Part shown: in pieces, positions 7,368 to 17,300 of the stretch
How positions within the stretch are numbered: position 1 is the first letter of the stretch
Layout of the letters: the number at the start of each line of letters is the position of its first letter
From: Pseudotamlana agarivorans
Lineage (GTDB): Bacteria > Bacteroidota > Bacteroidia > Flavobacteriales > Flavobacteriaceae
DNA length: 64,000 nt
Assembly (NCBI RefSeq): GCF_001642835.1
Contig: NZ_LXEI01000010.1
Location: 1 to 64,000 of the forward strand
Reading direction: 5' to 3'
Translations under genes and position numbers: made by a program
The notes under the pieces: generated by a model
Databases searched by the model: none
What the model was told of the DNA's origin: nothing
Seen by the model: the letters and a program-made list of their open reading frames with translations, nothing else

Positions 7368-8141
7368 TTAAATTGTTAGTTCGAGTAAATTTACATTATT
7401 TTTTCGATAGGATTTGTATTTGATGTTCGGATTCAAATGTACTTCAGCAGGTTTTCTGAGTTCCAGGCTAAAATGCGTTCTTAAATTGTTGTAAATATAG
7501 ACAGCTTGCTCGGTCATTTTCTTGGCTATATCTGTATTTTTAATAGTTTGTTTGAGCCCATATTCATATTTAAGAGTCCTGTTGATTCTTTCAGCCACCG
7601 CGTTTTCGTATGGGTCGTACTGTTCTGTCATGCTCATTGTGATGTTGTTGCTCTCTGCAAAGTCTGTATACTTAGGGTTGCAGTACTGGAAGCCTCTGTC
7701 GGAGTGGTGTATGAGCTTTTGTTTTGGGTATTTTCTATTTTTAATAGCCATAGCGAGTGCCTCTGTACAAAGTGATGTTCTCATATGGTTATCGAGTTTA
7801 TAGCCCATTATTTGCTTAGAATACGCATCTGTTACTATAGCTAAATAGTTATGTCCATTCTCTGTTTTAATGTAAGTTATATCACTAACCCAAAGTTGTT
7901 CAGGGCGGGTAGGAACTTGGTTTTTCACGATGTTTTTATATTTTCTGTACATGTGATTAGAGTTTGTTGTGGTGATATAGTTTTTTCGTTTAGGCACCAG
8001 TAAATTATTAAGTCTTAAAAATTGATAGAACTTGTCTCTGCCAATTTTAATATTGGCGTTTACAAAGTCTTGTTTAAGCTCCGTATGTAGTTTAATTCCA
8101 CCCGTATTTGAGCCTACTTTTTTACGATAGTCCTTTACCAT
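7368..8141 (-). CDS. IS3 transposase OrfB (DDE integrase), copy 2
   Basis: This is the catalytic subunit of the element. The rve integrase core shows the DDE residues in WVSDITYIKT, HHSDRGFQYCNPK and YENAVAERINRTLKYEYG, and the family C-terminus NLRTHFSLELRKPAEVHLNP. The listed start is the first ATG, but the open frame continues upstream to about 8241 (KWLYQCFGISKQAFYKRQ), which is conserved IS3 OrfB sequence. The real product is therefore an OrfAB fusion made by -1 ribosomal frameshifting at the A-rich end of orfA. No internal stop is present, in contrast to copy 1. Confidence 0.92.
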   Translation of the reverse strand: MVKDYRKKVGSNTGGIKLHTELKQDFVNANIKIGRDKFYQFLRLNNLLVPKRKNYITTTNSNHMYRKYKNIVKNQVPTRPEQLWVSDITYIKTENGHNYLAIVTDAYSKQIMGYKLDNHMRTSLCTEALAMAIKNRKYPKQKLIHHSDRGFQYCNPKYTDFAESNNITMSMTEQYDPYENAVAERINRTLKYEYGLKQTIKNTDIAKKMTEQAVYIYNNLRTHFSLELRKPAEVHLNPNIKYKSYRKNNVNLLELTI

Positions 8142-8161
8142 TTTGATTATTTTTTGATGGT

Positions 8162-8620
8162 CTAGGTATTGTTTTTGTTGGGTTTGTTGTCTTTTGTAGA
8201 AAGCTTGTTTAGAGATCCCAAAACATTGGTAGAGCCATTTTCTTTTATACGGTCTTTCTTCTTTCGCTCTATCTCTTTTGCTAATGTTTTGGGCAGCGAC
8301 TTTTTTGACATATCAACCCCTGTAATGAGTTCCATATCAGCAATAATGTCTTGCTGAAAGTCTTTTACAAATTCCAGTTCTTCAATCTTTTCCTTTAACT
8401 TTTTAATTTCATCGTTTTTACTCATACCAGTATTTTGTTGTACTAAGGTACTGTATTTTCTCAACCAATAGTTAATAGTAGTTCTAGGAACATCATATTT
8501 TTTAGAGGCGAAGTTGGTAGAGATTTGACCGTTTAAAATTTGGTCAACGACTAAAAGTTTAGTTTCTAATGTTGCTTTTTGATAGCTTTTTTTTAGCCAG
8601 TGTTCTTTTTTTGATTTCAT
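8162..8620 (-). CDS. IS3-family transposase OrfA, copy 2
   Basis: This 152-residue DNA-binding subunit is paralogous to the OrfA at 3739-4197. It has a helix-turn-helix (residues about 17-60, FASKKYDVPRTTINYWLRK) and a leucine-zipper-like coiled coil (about 70-105). The final codons from about residue 128 overlap the orfB frame read in -1. Its basic N-terminus (KKEHWLKKSYQK) is typical of terminal-repeat binding subunits. Confidence 0.88.
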   Translation of the reverse strand: MKSKKEHWLKKSYQKATLETKLLVVDQILNGQISTNFASKKYDVPRTTINYWLRKYSTLVQQNTGMSKNDEIKKLKEKIEELEFVKDFQQDIIADMELITGVDMSKKSLPKTLAKEIERKKKDRIKENGSTNVLGSLNKLSTKDNKPNKNNT

Positions 8621-8687
8621 AAGTGACTATAATTAAATGATTAATTTTTAGTCAACCTATTTCAGGAAAGTACTGGGTCAAAATGAC

Positions 8688-8811
8688 GCACAACGGCTTC
8701 GTGTATGATTAGTGGCGTGATTTAGCACCGAATTTAGCAAATAAAAACCGAATAGAATATTCCGCAGGAATATTCGTAAGCAAGCTCGACCTAGCCATTA
8801 ATTATACACGT
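8688..8811. repeat. dispersed imperfect palindrome R3, interrupted by IS110 copy 2
   Basis: The left arm ACAACGGCTTCGTGTATGAT (continuing TAGTGGCG, 8690-8717) pairs with the right arm CTAGCCATTAATTATACACG (8791-8810). The centre has a perfect 9-bp hairpin GAATATTCC-GCA-GGAATATTC (8755-8775). The right arm ends abruptly at the IS110 boundary (CT at 8812-8813), where its expected outer CCGTTGT-complementary part is missing. R3 therefore was the insertion target. Confidence 0.6.
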
Positions 8812-8852
8812 CTTAAGTTTACAATCTATTAAATTTAGAGTATTAATCAGAA

Positions 8853-8995
8853 AGAACAAAAGAGAGGATTAAGGTTATTATACACGTAGAAGCTTAAGAC
8901 TTCGTCAACATTGAAAATCCCCTCTCTTTTCTACACAGATTTCGTACAGTTCTATGAGGCTTTGGACCTCGCTTTAAAGTCGTTGAAACTCGCGT
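8853..8995 (+). ncRNA. candidate IS110 bridge RNA, copy 2
   Basis: The fold is the same as in copy 1. Outer stem: AAAAGAGAGG 8858-8867 with CCTCTCTTTT 8921-8930. Apical hairpin: GAAG 8889-8892 / CTTC 8900-8903. Second-unit hairpin: GAGG 8956-8959 / CCTC 8967-8970. Relative to copy 1 the outer stem has two compensatory pair changes and the second hairpin has one more. Loop word ATTATACACGT (8877-8887) is identical over 11 nt to the left flank 8801-8811. ACAGTTCT (8946-8953) matches the right end ACAGTACT with one mismatch. The target-guide and donor-guide positions are those known for IS621-type bridge RNAs; transcript ends are inferred. Confidence 0.68.
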
Positions 8996-9023
8996 AGGTT
9001 GTCCTTTCAAAAAACATTTTCTT

Positions 9024-9995
9024 ATGAATAAAGATATTAAATATTTTGGTATCGACATCAGCCATTTGGTTTTTGATGTCACCGATTCTCAAGGTAATTA
9101 TTACCAGTTTAAAAACACGATTTCAGGCTTTAAAAACTTTGCTAAACTTCTATCAGCAAACAGTCATTGTGTTATGGAAGCCACAGGTTATTACCATTAT
9201 CAATTGGCTTATTATTTACTAGAGTCAGGGACAAAAGTATCGGTCGAAAACCCATTGGCGGTAAAACGGTTTATACAGATGGGACTCTCAAAGGTAAAGA
9301 CCGACAAGAGCGACTCAAGACTTATCTGTGCATACGCACAGCATGTAGAGTTGAAGCTTTGGAAAGGTAATTCCAAGAATGAGCTAGAGTGTTTGCAGAT
9401 CGTCAGGACCTTATCTGTATACACCAAACAGAGCACCATGCTAAAGAACAAATTGCATGGTGAGGCCGTTTTGGGAGAGCCGAGCAAATTGGTTGTAAGG
9501 TCATTGAAACGAAACTTGAAACAATTAGAAAAAGAGATGAAAACCTTGGAAGATCAACTCCTGCTGTTGGTCAGACAAGTACATCAAGATTTATTGACAC
9601 GCTTGGAGACCATACCAGGAATAGGAAGAAAGACAGCCATAATGTTGGTGGTTCTAACAGGTGGTTTTGATCGATTCACCAGTGCGGGCGAATTGTGCAG
9701 TTATGCAGGTTTAACACCAGTGATAAGACAAAGTGGAAGCAGTATCAATGGACGGGCAAGAATAAGCAAAATAGGCAACCAGAAACTGAGAAACTTATTG
9801 TTTATGTGCAGTTTTAATGCTTGTAAATACAACAAGGCTTGTAGGGATTTATACGAGCGGATAGTAGCCAAGGGAAAGAGCAAAAAACTAGCCTTGATTG
9901 CAGTGTACAATAAGTTGTTAAAACAGGCCTTTGCTATAGCAAAATCAGGATTGATATATGATGATAATTACAGAAGTACTTTAGTGAAAAATTAA
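9024..9995 (+). CDS. IS110-family DEDD recombinase, copy 2
   Basis: This 323-residue recombinase has a RuvC-like DEDD domain (KYFGIDISHLVFDV, VMEATGYYHY, KTDKSDSRLI) and a C-terminal Transposase_20 domain from IPGIGRKTA with the serine-bearing QSGSSINGRARISK. It ends LLKQAFAIAKSGLIYDDNY, almost the same as copy 1. The start is the first ATG after the leader RNA. It would cleave the CT core at element ends and target, guided by the leader RNA. It is intact. Confidence 0.93.
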   Translation: MNKDIKYFGIDISHLVFDVTDSQGNYYQFKNTISGFKNFAKLLSANSHCVMEATGYYHYQLAYYLLESGTKVSVENPLAVKRFIQMGLSKVKTDKSDSRLICAYAQHVELKLWKGNSKNELECLQIVRTLSVYTKQSTMLKNKLHGEAVLGEPSKLVVRSLKRNLKQLEKEMKTLEDQLLLLVRQVHQDLLTRLETIPGIGRKTAIMLVVLTGGFDRFTSAGELCSYAGLTPVIRQSGSSINGRARISKIGNQKLRNLLFMCSFNACKYNKACRDLYERIVAKGKSKKLALIAVYNKLLKQAFAIAKSGLIYDDNYRSTLVKN

Positions 9996-10236
9996 GGAGA
10001 TTTTACTTGTTTTTTACCACAGTACTTCTTAAGTTAGCATTTTAATAAAAGCAGTAATTTTAAACCAGTATTAGAAAATTAAGCAGTTCTAATATGGGGA
10101 AGCTTACAGTAATTGATAGTTCTAATATTTTTTATTTAAAATTATTGCTATTCCTTAATATAAACATTTCTTAACATAAAGATGACTGCTAGGTGGTATG
10201 TCAAGAATACATTTGCTCGTTAATAAAAATAGGTAA

Positions 10237-12096
10237 ATGGTTAAATCGTTATCTCTTATAGGGCTTTTTTTAGTTCTTATTATTGGAGCACTTTTAATAG
10301 GAACGTTGCTCGCATTTCAATCTAAAAAGGAGGTAAGTTTTTTAGATACTTTTATTCAGAACGAACTCCTTAAAACGAACAAAGTTTTTTTGGAGATGGA
10401 TGCTATTGCTGAAATGCATCAACAAGGAAGCGCTACCGCAGAAAATTTAAAACAAGCTGTTACCAAATCGAGGTTACAATACAAAAGAATTGAGTTTTAT
10501 TTAGCTTACCATTACCCAGAATATGTCAAGAAACACATTAATGGTGCTCCATTATTACGTTTAGAATTAGAGAATTCAAAGTCTATTATAGACCCAGAAG
10601 GACTTCAAACTTTAGATGAAATCGTACATACTGAAAACCTTAAGGAAAATAGTAACACCATTTTAGGTCTTACCAAACGATTAAATAGTAACTATTTAAC
10701 TTTATATGATCGTATTTATTACGAGCCTATACAAAAAGAAAACACCATAGATTTAATGCGTTTGCAACTTATAAGAATCTATACCCTTGGCCTTGTAGGC
10801 TTTGATACCCCAGGGTCTTTAAATGCGATACAGGAATCAAAGTATTCTTTAGAAGGGATGAAGTCTTTTTTTAATGGTGTATTCTTAAGTCATAAATCGG
10901 TTAAGAATTACAAAATATGTATAGATCTCTTTAATTCATCTATTAGCTACTTAAACCGGAACAATAATTTTAATAATTTTAATCGATTGGAGTTTTTAAA
11001 AGAGTATCTCGATCCTTTATATAAAGCGTTAAAATATTTTCAGGCAAAAAATTCCAACAAAAATTTAAAACATGTTAGTTCATGGAATAGAGATAGCGAA
11101 TCTATCTTTGATGCTAATTTTTTAGATCCTTATAGTTTTACCGAGCTAACAAGAGATGAAGACAGTCAAGCATTAAGAAATCTCGGAGAAAAGTTATTTT
11201 ATGATACTCGTATTAGTAGTCAGAATAATATGAGTTGCGCTAGTTGTCATCAGCCAGAAAAAGCATTTACAGATGGCTTGACAAAATCTCTAAGTAATAT
11301 TCAAGGCAAAACCGTGTTAAGAAATGCTCCCACATTACTAAATGCCGTATATGCCGATCGTTTTTTTTATGATTTACGAGCATTTTCTTTAGAGCAACAG
11401 GCGGAGCATGTTATTTTTAATCCATCAGAGTTTAATACCGCTTACAGTTCTATTTTAGAAAAGTTAAAAACTAAGGGCACTGGGTATACCGAAGATTTTG
11501 ACAAAGTGTTTGGAGAAAAAAGTATTAGCCGAAATAATATTTCTAAGGCGCTCTCATCGTATGTATTGTCCTTAAGTTCTTTTAATAGTGAATTTGATAA
11601 ATATGTTAGAGGAGAAGTTAAAGAAATTTCAGAAGAGATTAAAGAAGGTTATAATTTATTCATGGGTAAAGCCAACTGTGCAACTTGCCACTTTGCACCT
11701 ACTTTTTCAGGTCTTATACCACCCTTATACAATGAAAATGAAACAGAAATACTCGGTGTACTAAAAGTGGAGAATCAGCCAGGGGAAGGGGTTGACGCCG
11801 ACCAGGGGAGAGTTTTAAATGGGATTTACAAAGAGGAAGCTTGGATTTACGAGAAATCCTTTAAAACCACTACTGTTAGAAACACATTATATACCGCTCC
11901 TTTTTTTCATAACGGAGCTTATAGTTCTTTAGAAGAGGTTGTAGAATTTTATGATCAAGGAGGAGGTGCAGGTCTTGGCCTAAATGTAGCTAATCAAACA
12001 TTGTCTCCTGATGCATTGCTATTAAGTGATCAGGAGAAATCTAGTTTAGTAGCCTTCATGAAATCGTTAAGCGATAACCCAGCGTTAATAAAATAG
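10237..12096 (+). CDS. di-haem cytochrome c peroxidase / MauG-like protein with N-terminal helical domain
   Basis: This 619-residue exported protein has an N-terminal hydrophobic anchor (about 5-25). The last ~320 residues are the CcpA/MauG di-haem module, with haem motifs CASCH (C334, C337, H338) and CATCH (C481, C484, H485), plus the signatures RNAPTLLNAVYADRFFYDLR and TTVRNTLYTAPFFHNGAYSS. Residues ~30-290 are a helical domain not present in short peroxidases; segments such as GLVGFDTPGSLNAI hint at an imelysin-like fold, which is uncertain. It likely reduces peroxide or oxidises a partner in the periplasm. It is one base from its paralogue downstream, so the two are co-transcribed. Confidence 0.85.
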   Translation: MVKSLSLIGLFLVLIIGALLIGTLLAFQSKKEVSFLDTFIQNELLKTNKVFLEMDAIAEMHQQGSATAENLKQAVTKSRLQYKRIEFYLAYHYPEYVKKHINGAPLLRLELENSKSIIDPEGLQTLDEIVHTENLKENSNTILGLTKRLNSNYLTLYDRIYYEPIQKENTIDLMRLQLIRIYTLGLVGFDTPGSLNAIQESKYSLEGMKSFFNGVFLSHKSVKNYKICIDLFNSSISYLNRNNNFNNFNRLEFLKEYLDPLYKALKYFQAKNSNKNLKHVSSWNRDSESIFDANFLDPYSFTELTRDEDSQALRNLGEKLFYDTRISSQNNMSCASCHQPEKAFTDGLTKSLSNIQGKTVLRNAPTLLNAVYADRFFYDLRAFSLEQQAEHVIFNPSEFNTAYSSILEKLKTKGTGYTEDFDKVFGEKSISRNNISKALSSYVLSLSSFNSEFDKYVRGEVKEISEEIKEGYNLFMGKANCATCHFAPTFSGLIPPLYNENETEILGVLKVENQPGEGVDADQGRVLNGIYKEEAWIYEKSFKTTTVRNTLYTAPFFHNGAYSSLEEVVEFYDQGGGAGLGLNVANQTLSPDALLLSDQEKSSLVAFMKSLSDNPALIK

Positions 12097-12097
12097 C

Positions 12098-14098
12098 ATG
12101 AAATTTTCTGGTAAAATCTTCCTAAAACCCATATGTTTCTTAATATTTTCGATACTAGTTGGGTATGAACTGTATGGATTTATTGTCAAGGAAAATCAAA
12201 CCTATGGTTTAGATAATTATAACCCGTACTATAAGACTTTTATTGACAAAGAGGTAATTATCTTAGGGAAGCAAATTGAAACACTGCAATCTGTCGCTAG
12301 GGATTTAGATTCTACCCAGAGCTCATTAAATGAGGTTAAAAATCAATGTGTTCACACGAGAAAAGCCTTTAAAAGATTAGAAGGTATATTAAGCTATTAT
12401 TTTCCTAAGCATGTAAATGCATATATAAATGGAGCTCCACTTGATCATGTGTCTCCATTGCCAACGAGTAAGGATTTTGAAAAAGCGAGCTATTATCTAG
12501 GTTCCATAGATGATTATAAAAACTCTTTGCCTTTAGATATGCTGGAAGCAGGGCATTATAGTGGAGAAACCTTTACTATTTTAGCACCAGAGGGATTACA
12601 GCGCATCGACGAATTACTGTTTGTAGGAGGTGGATATAGGGCGAAATCAGAATTAGTAGATCTTACAGGACGACTCAATGCTTCGTTCAAAATATTGAAA
12701 AACACGGTACTTTTAAGAAAGTATTATTTTGATTTTGAAATTATTGAATCTTCAAGGTTAGACTTAATTCGAATACTTAGTAAAGGCATAACTGGATTTG
12801 ATACTCCTGGATCCTTAAATGCTATTGAAGAAGCGTCAGTTTCATTACAGGGTTTGGAAGAGATTTTAAAACCATTAATAGATGCCAGTTCCACATATAA
12901 GAAAAGCTTGAAAGATCGGTTCAGCGGTGCACAAAAATTTATTAAAAAGAATAGGGATTTTGATACCTTTGATAGATTAACTTTTATAAAATCTTATTTA
13001 AATCCCCTGTATAAGGAACTCCTATTACTTCAGCAGGAATTAGATATACCAAGTTCAGCCGAAAAGTATAACCAGACTGCATCTTGGAATGCTCAAAGTG
13101 TGAATGTTTTTGCTAACGATTTTCTAAATCCCTACTACTACAGTATTTTAAAAAATAAAGATGACAGCTCGGAATTAAGACAATTGGGCAAAAAATTATT
13201 TTTCGATAAAAACTTAAGTCATAGTCAAACGGTTAGCTGTGCATCATGCCATAATCCTAAATTGGCATACTCAGATGGAGAGAGGACTTCAAAATCAAGC
13301 ATAATAGGAGAGACCTTAACAAGAAATGCACCATCATTAATAAATTCAATTTTTTCAGATCGCTATTTTTACGACCTAAGAGCTTTCGACTTGGAAAATC
13401 AAGTAGAGCATGTAATTGTTAATCATTTAGAGTATAACACCAATATCGAAGCGATTGTGGGAAAAATAAATAAGGATGATGCATATCAAGAGGATTTTAA
13501 AAACATATATCAATCACAATCTATTAATCGATATCAGCTTTCAGCTGCATTAGCTTCCTACGTTATATCCTTAAGATCATTTAATAGTGATTTCGATAAA
13601 TATATGCGAGGCGAGATTTCCAGCCTAAATTCAAATGTAAAAAGAGGTTTTAATTTGTTCATGGGAAAAGCGAATTGTGCTACTTGTCATTTCGCACCTA
13701 CTTTTAGCGGCTTAATACCTCCTTTATATCAAGAAAATGAAAGTGAAGTTTTAGGTGTTTTAAAAAAACCTGGTTCTTTTATTGTCGATTCAGATCCGGG
13801 TCGTATAAATAATGGGGTAGATAAGGATAATCAAGAAATTTTTAATAAATCTTTTAAAACCACAACAGTTCGTAATACAACTTTAACGGCTCCGTATTTT
13901 CATAATGGAGCATATAACTCATTAGAGGAGGTACTTGAGTTTTATAACTTGGGAGGCGCGCAAGGGATAGGATTATATTATGAAGTGCCAAACCAAACTT
14001 TGGCTTCAGAACCTTTAAATTTAACAGATGATGAAATACAAGATATTATTGCTTTTATGACTGCATTAAACGATATTAACGTTGATATTTCTTACTAA
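12098..14098 (+). CDS. second di-haem cytochrome c peroxidase / MauG-like protein
   Basis: This 666-residue paralogue of the preceding protein has the same order: membrane anchor (about 8-28), long helical domain (30-330, with GITGFDTPGSLNAIEEA) and CcpA/MauG module. The haem motifs are CASCH (C381, C384, H385) and CATCH (C527, C530, H531). The shared blocks FNLFMGKANCATCHFAP and TTVRNTTLTAPYFHNGAYNS show that the pair arose by tandem duplication followed by strong divergence of the N-terminal part. The start ATG begins 1 bp after the previous stop. Functional pairing as a heteromer is possible but not shown. Confidence 0.85.
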   Translation: MKFSGKIFLKPICFLIFSILVGYELYGFIVKENQTYGLDNYNPYYKTFIDKEVIILGKQIETLQSVARDLDSTQSSLNEVKNQCVHTRKAFKRLEGILSYYFPKHVNAYINGAPLDHVSPLPTSKDFEKASYYLGSIDDYKNSLPLDMLEAGHYSGETFTILAPEGLQRIDELLFVGGGYRAKSELVDLTGRLNASFKILKNTVLLRKYYFDFEIIESSRLDLIRILSKGITGFDTPGSLNAIEEASVSLQGLEEILKPLIDASSTYKKSLKDRFSGAQKFIKKNRDFDTFDRLTFIKSYLNPLYKELLLLQQELDIPSSAEKYNQTASWNAQSVNVFANDFLNPYYYSILKNKDDSSELRQLGKKLFFDKNLSHSQTVSCASCHNPKLAYSDGERTSKSSIIGETLTRNAPSLINSIFSDRYFYDLRAFDLENQVEHVIVNHLEYNTNIEAIVGKINKDDAYQEDFKNIYQSQSINRYQLSAALASYVISLRSFNSDFDKYMRGEISSLNSNVKRGFNLFMGKANCATCHFAPTFSGLIPPLYQENESEVLGVLKKPGSFIVDSDPGRINNGVDKDNQEIFNKSFKTTTVRNTTLTAPYFHNGAYNSLEEVLEFYNLGGAQGIGLYYEVPNQTLASEPLNLTDDEIQDIIAFMTALNDINVDISY

Positions 14099-14390
14099 TT
14101 TTTTTTATTAACTAATTGTAACTAAAAGCAATGTATTGTTAACTTAAATTTCATGAGTTAAAAGTTGTATGTGGTCTTGGGGTGTTGTTTTTCAGTGGTT
14201 TATGTTTCTTCTTTTTCATATATTCTGTATCTTATTTTTTTTTGACATGCATATTTTTCCTTGTTAAATAAGTGTTAAATATCGAATGAAGCATAACATT
14301 CAAATTACTTTTAGTTAAAATTCAAACCGATTTCTCATTCTAATTTCGCGAAAAATTTTTTTAACTAACAAATTAATTTACGTGATTAAA

Positions 14391-17300
14391 ATGAAAAAAC
14401 ATTTACTATTTATCTTACTCATTTTTTCTCTGGGTCTGAGTTTTGAGCTTGAAGCTCAAACGGTCATACCAGGAGATTCTTTGGTGTTTGGTCCTATGTT
14501 TAGCCCTGTTTACGAAAACAAGGTTCGAGTTTGGGTGCTCACTAAAGGTAACACAGGTTCGGGAGAAACACTCTCCTTATCCATGACGGCTTCCCAGTCG
14601 GAAGCTACCGAACTAACAGGAACAGTTTATAATTCTGATGAGAGACTAGAGTATTACCTAAGATCTTATGAGTTTGAAAATTTAACCGAGGGTGAGACCT
14701 ACACGGCTACGTTACAAACTAACGGAATACCATCTTTAAGAACTTCATCCATTATCAATGAACAAAATGTTATAGACAATTTTGAGTTTTTGGCTGGTGG
14801 TTGTGGCAGAATCTATGACACGTCTCGCTGTGTAGATAGACCAGAATCCTTAACCCATATTAATGGCAATCCAGAAATGTTTAATCATATGGCTCAAGAA
14901 GATGCTGATCTTATGGTTTGGTTGGGAGATGCGACCTATCTTCTAGGTTTGCAACATGCTGGAGGACAGTGTCCTGATGCGATAGATGATTGGGCCAATA
15001 AAGATATGGCTTTCGATCGATATAGGTTTTATAGACAGTTTCATGATCAGTTAACTATGGCTATGCCTCAATTATCTATAACAGATAATCATGATACTGG
15101 ACCAAACGAGTTTAATAAAACGATGCCAACCTTACCAGAAATGCGCGAAATATTTATGGACTGGTGGCCAAATCCAGAATATTTAAGTACGACAGAGGGC
15201 CAAGGCTTACAGTCGTCGTATGTTTATAAAGACGTAGAGTTTTTCCTTACAGATAACAGGAGTTTTAGAGATGGAACGGCAGATCATTTTGGAGATGAGC
15301 AGCTTGAGTGGTTAAAGCAAGGGTTATTAAATTCTAAGGCTACTTTTAAGGTTATTATAAATGGTACTCCAACTTTTAGAGAAGTTGGTGGAAGAAATTT
15401 TAGTGTTAGTAATCAGGCTGAAGAGTTTTTACAATTTATCCAAACTAATAATATTAATGGTGTGCTTTCATATTGTGCAGACATTCATGACCAACGTTTT
15501 ATGGTTCGTGATGCTGATACAAAATATCCAATGTTCGATATTATGTCTGGTAATATCAATTCTGATATTGGAGGTAATGGAGAAGCGGGACATTATAATG
15601 TCAACTATAATGCGTCTAATGATATTTTAACCGGTGTGAAGCATGGTTACGTTAGAACGAATGTTTTTGGTGATGAGGGCGATAGAAGAATTAAATTTGA
15701 GTATGTTGGTTTTGATGGGGCTACATTCTTTGAAGAAGTTGTTCATGAAGACATGCTAACCAGTGAGAACTCAGACGCCCATAATTTATCTTTAGATTTT
15801 GCAAATGCGCTTAAAGATAATTCGGAATATAATCATAGTTTGGAAGCTGAAAATTATAATTTTGGTGTAGATAAGGATGATAATACAGATAGTGCTCTAG
15901 TGTTTACTGAAAACACGAATCTAACTGTTTCTGCATCTAAATCATTAAACTTTTCAGATAAAGCATATAGTTTAGGTTTTTGGGTTAACCCGAGTAGCTT
16001 AACTTCTAAAGGCGCTACGATAGTCTCTAATGCTACGGCAACGGCAGGGGTGTCTTTTGGTATTTCAAACAATGGAAACTTAAATTATAAAGATCATGCT
16101 ACAGGTATAATTCACGAAAGTAATTATAGTGTTTTAGAAAATAGTTGGTCTTATATCACGTGGAAATATGACAATGTAAGAAAAAATCTGGCTTTATATT
16201 ATAATGGCTTCTTGATTCAAACCTGGAATAATGTTACTTCTCCTATCGAGTCGTCTTCAGATTTACGTATTGGTAATAACATAGAAGGCAAGCGCTTCTT
16301 AGGAAGCATAGATGACCTAGAATTATACGCAAGGCTAATTTCTGATAACGATATTTTAGAGGATGCTAATGTAGAATCTAATCGTGATAATATGTTAAGC
16401 CTATCTGGAACACAGGAAACTACAATAGGTTCAGATGTTTCCAATGGCTTATTCGCAAATGACTTTACGGTTCAATTTTGGGCCAAATTAAATGCAGATC
16501 CAGCAACTAATGCATCAATTTTTTCTACACATGGAAGAGTTGATGGAAATTCAACAGGACTTTCGATAGAATTTTCAGATGCCAATAAATTAAGTGTTGT
16601 ATTCGGAACAAATAGTTCAGGTTGGGATAAAATTAATAGTCAAGGAGATATTTGGACAGTTGGTGAATGGAATCATATTACTGTTTCAGCAAAAGTAGGT
16701 GGAACTGTTAAATACTACCAAAACGGAATATTAGTCGCTGAAATGCCTTATAATGGTTACCATCCTAATACTTTTGGTTTAGGGATTGGGCATAGTCCTA
16801 ACTATGGAAGTTCAATTAAAGGTGATATCGAGGACATGAGAATTTGGAGTAAAGTTTTAACTTCCGAAGAAATAGAGAAATATTTACACTATCCATTAAC
16901 AGGAGAGGAAGCTGATTTAGCATTATACTACAATTTCGAATCTGAGACAGAAGAAGAGACAACCGTAATAAGCAAAGGCGATGTTAACTACGAATTGGAT
17001 ATTACTACAGCTAGCTTAGCATCTGCAACAGCTCCTATTGGGGATATGCCGACGGCCTATCAAGATTTTGTTTCTGGTAACTGGAGTAAGAAAAATAACA
17101 TGCTTAATCATGGGCTAGGGTTTTCTGATGAGATTTCTTTGTTCACGAGCAATATAATTGTGGGTAAACAAATAGACGATGCTATTTCTGCAGTGCCAAA
17201 CATGCCAGACGTGCAGTATTTAAAAGGTGGATGGAAAGTAAATCCATTAAATACACCATTTGCAACGATGAAATTCAATTTAGAAGCAACTGTTGGCGAA

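Larger units (their letters stand above)
7270..8664 (-). mobile_element. IS3-family element, copy 2 (apparently intact)
   Basis: This 1,395-bp element is bounded by the same perfect 14-bp terminal repeats as copy 1 (7270-7283 and 8651-8664), with the same short shared extensions outside (ATTATAC; GGAAAGTAC). Both orfA and orfB are open, and orfB lies in the -1 frame relative to orfA, which is the IS3 arrangement. It inserted 55 bp upstream of the Crp/Fnr gene and reads toward it. On its other side it abuts palindrome R3. Confidence 0.9.
8812..10026 (+). mobile_element. IS110-family element, copy 2
   Basis: The boundaries come from alignment with copy 1: CT at 8812-8813 following TTATACACGT on the left, and ACAGTACT at 10019-10026 on the right. 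It has no terminal inverted repeats. The structured left leader is ~210 bp and the right tail ~31 bp. The recombinase gene is open and differs from copy 1 at many positions, so the two are related but separate lineages, not a recent duplication. Confidence 0.8.

Noticed and set aside
9167..9370. Small open frame inside the IS110 recombinase gene
   Set aside because: It overlaps the conserved DEDD domain in another frame; the recombinase frame explains the conservation with copy 1.
1..10030. Defence island or prophage
   Set aside because: Clustered mobile elements suggested one, but no restriction, nuclease, toxin, phage structural or integrase gene is present; the non-IS genes are ordinary.
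14099..14390. Phosphate-regulon (Pho box) operator before the giant phosphatase
   Set aside because: No pair of direct repeats of the proteobacterial Pho type was found, and Bacteroidetes operators of this kind are not well enough known to call.
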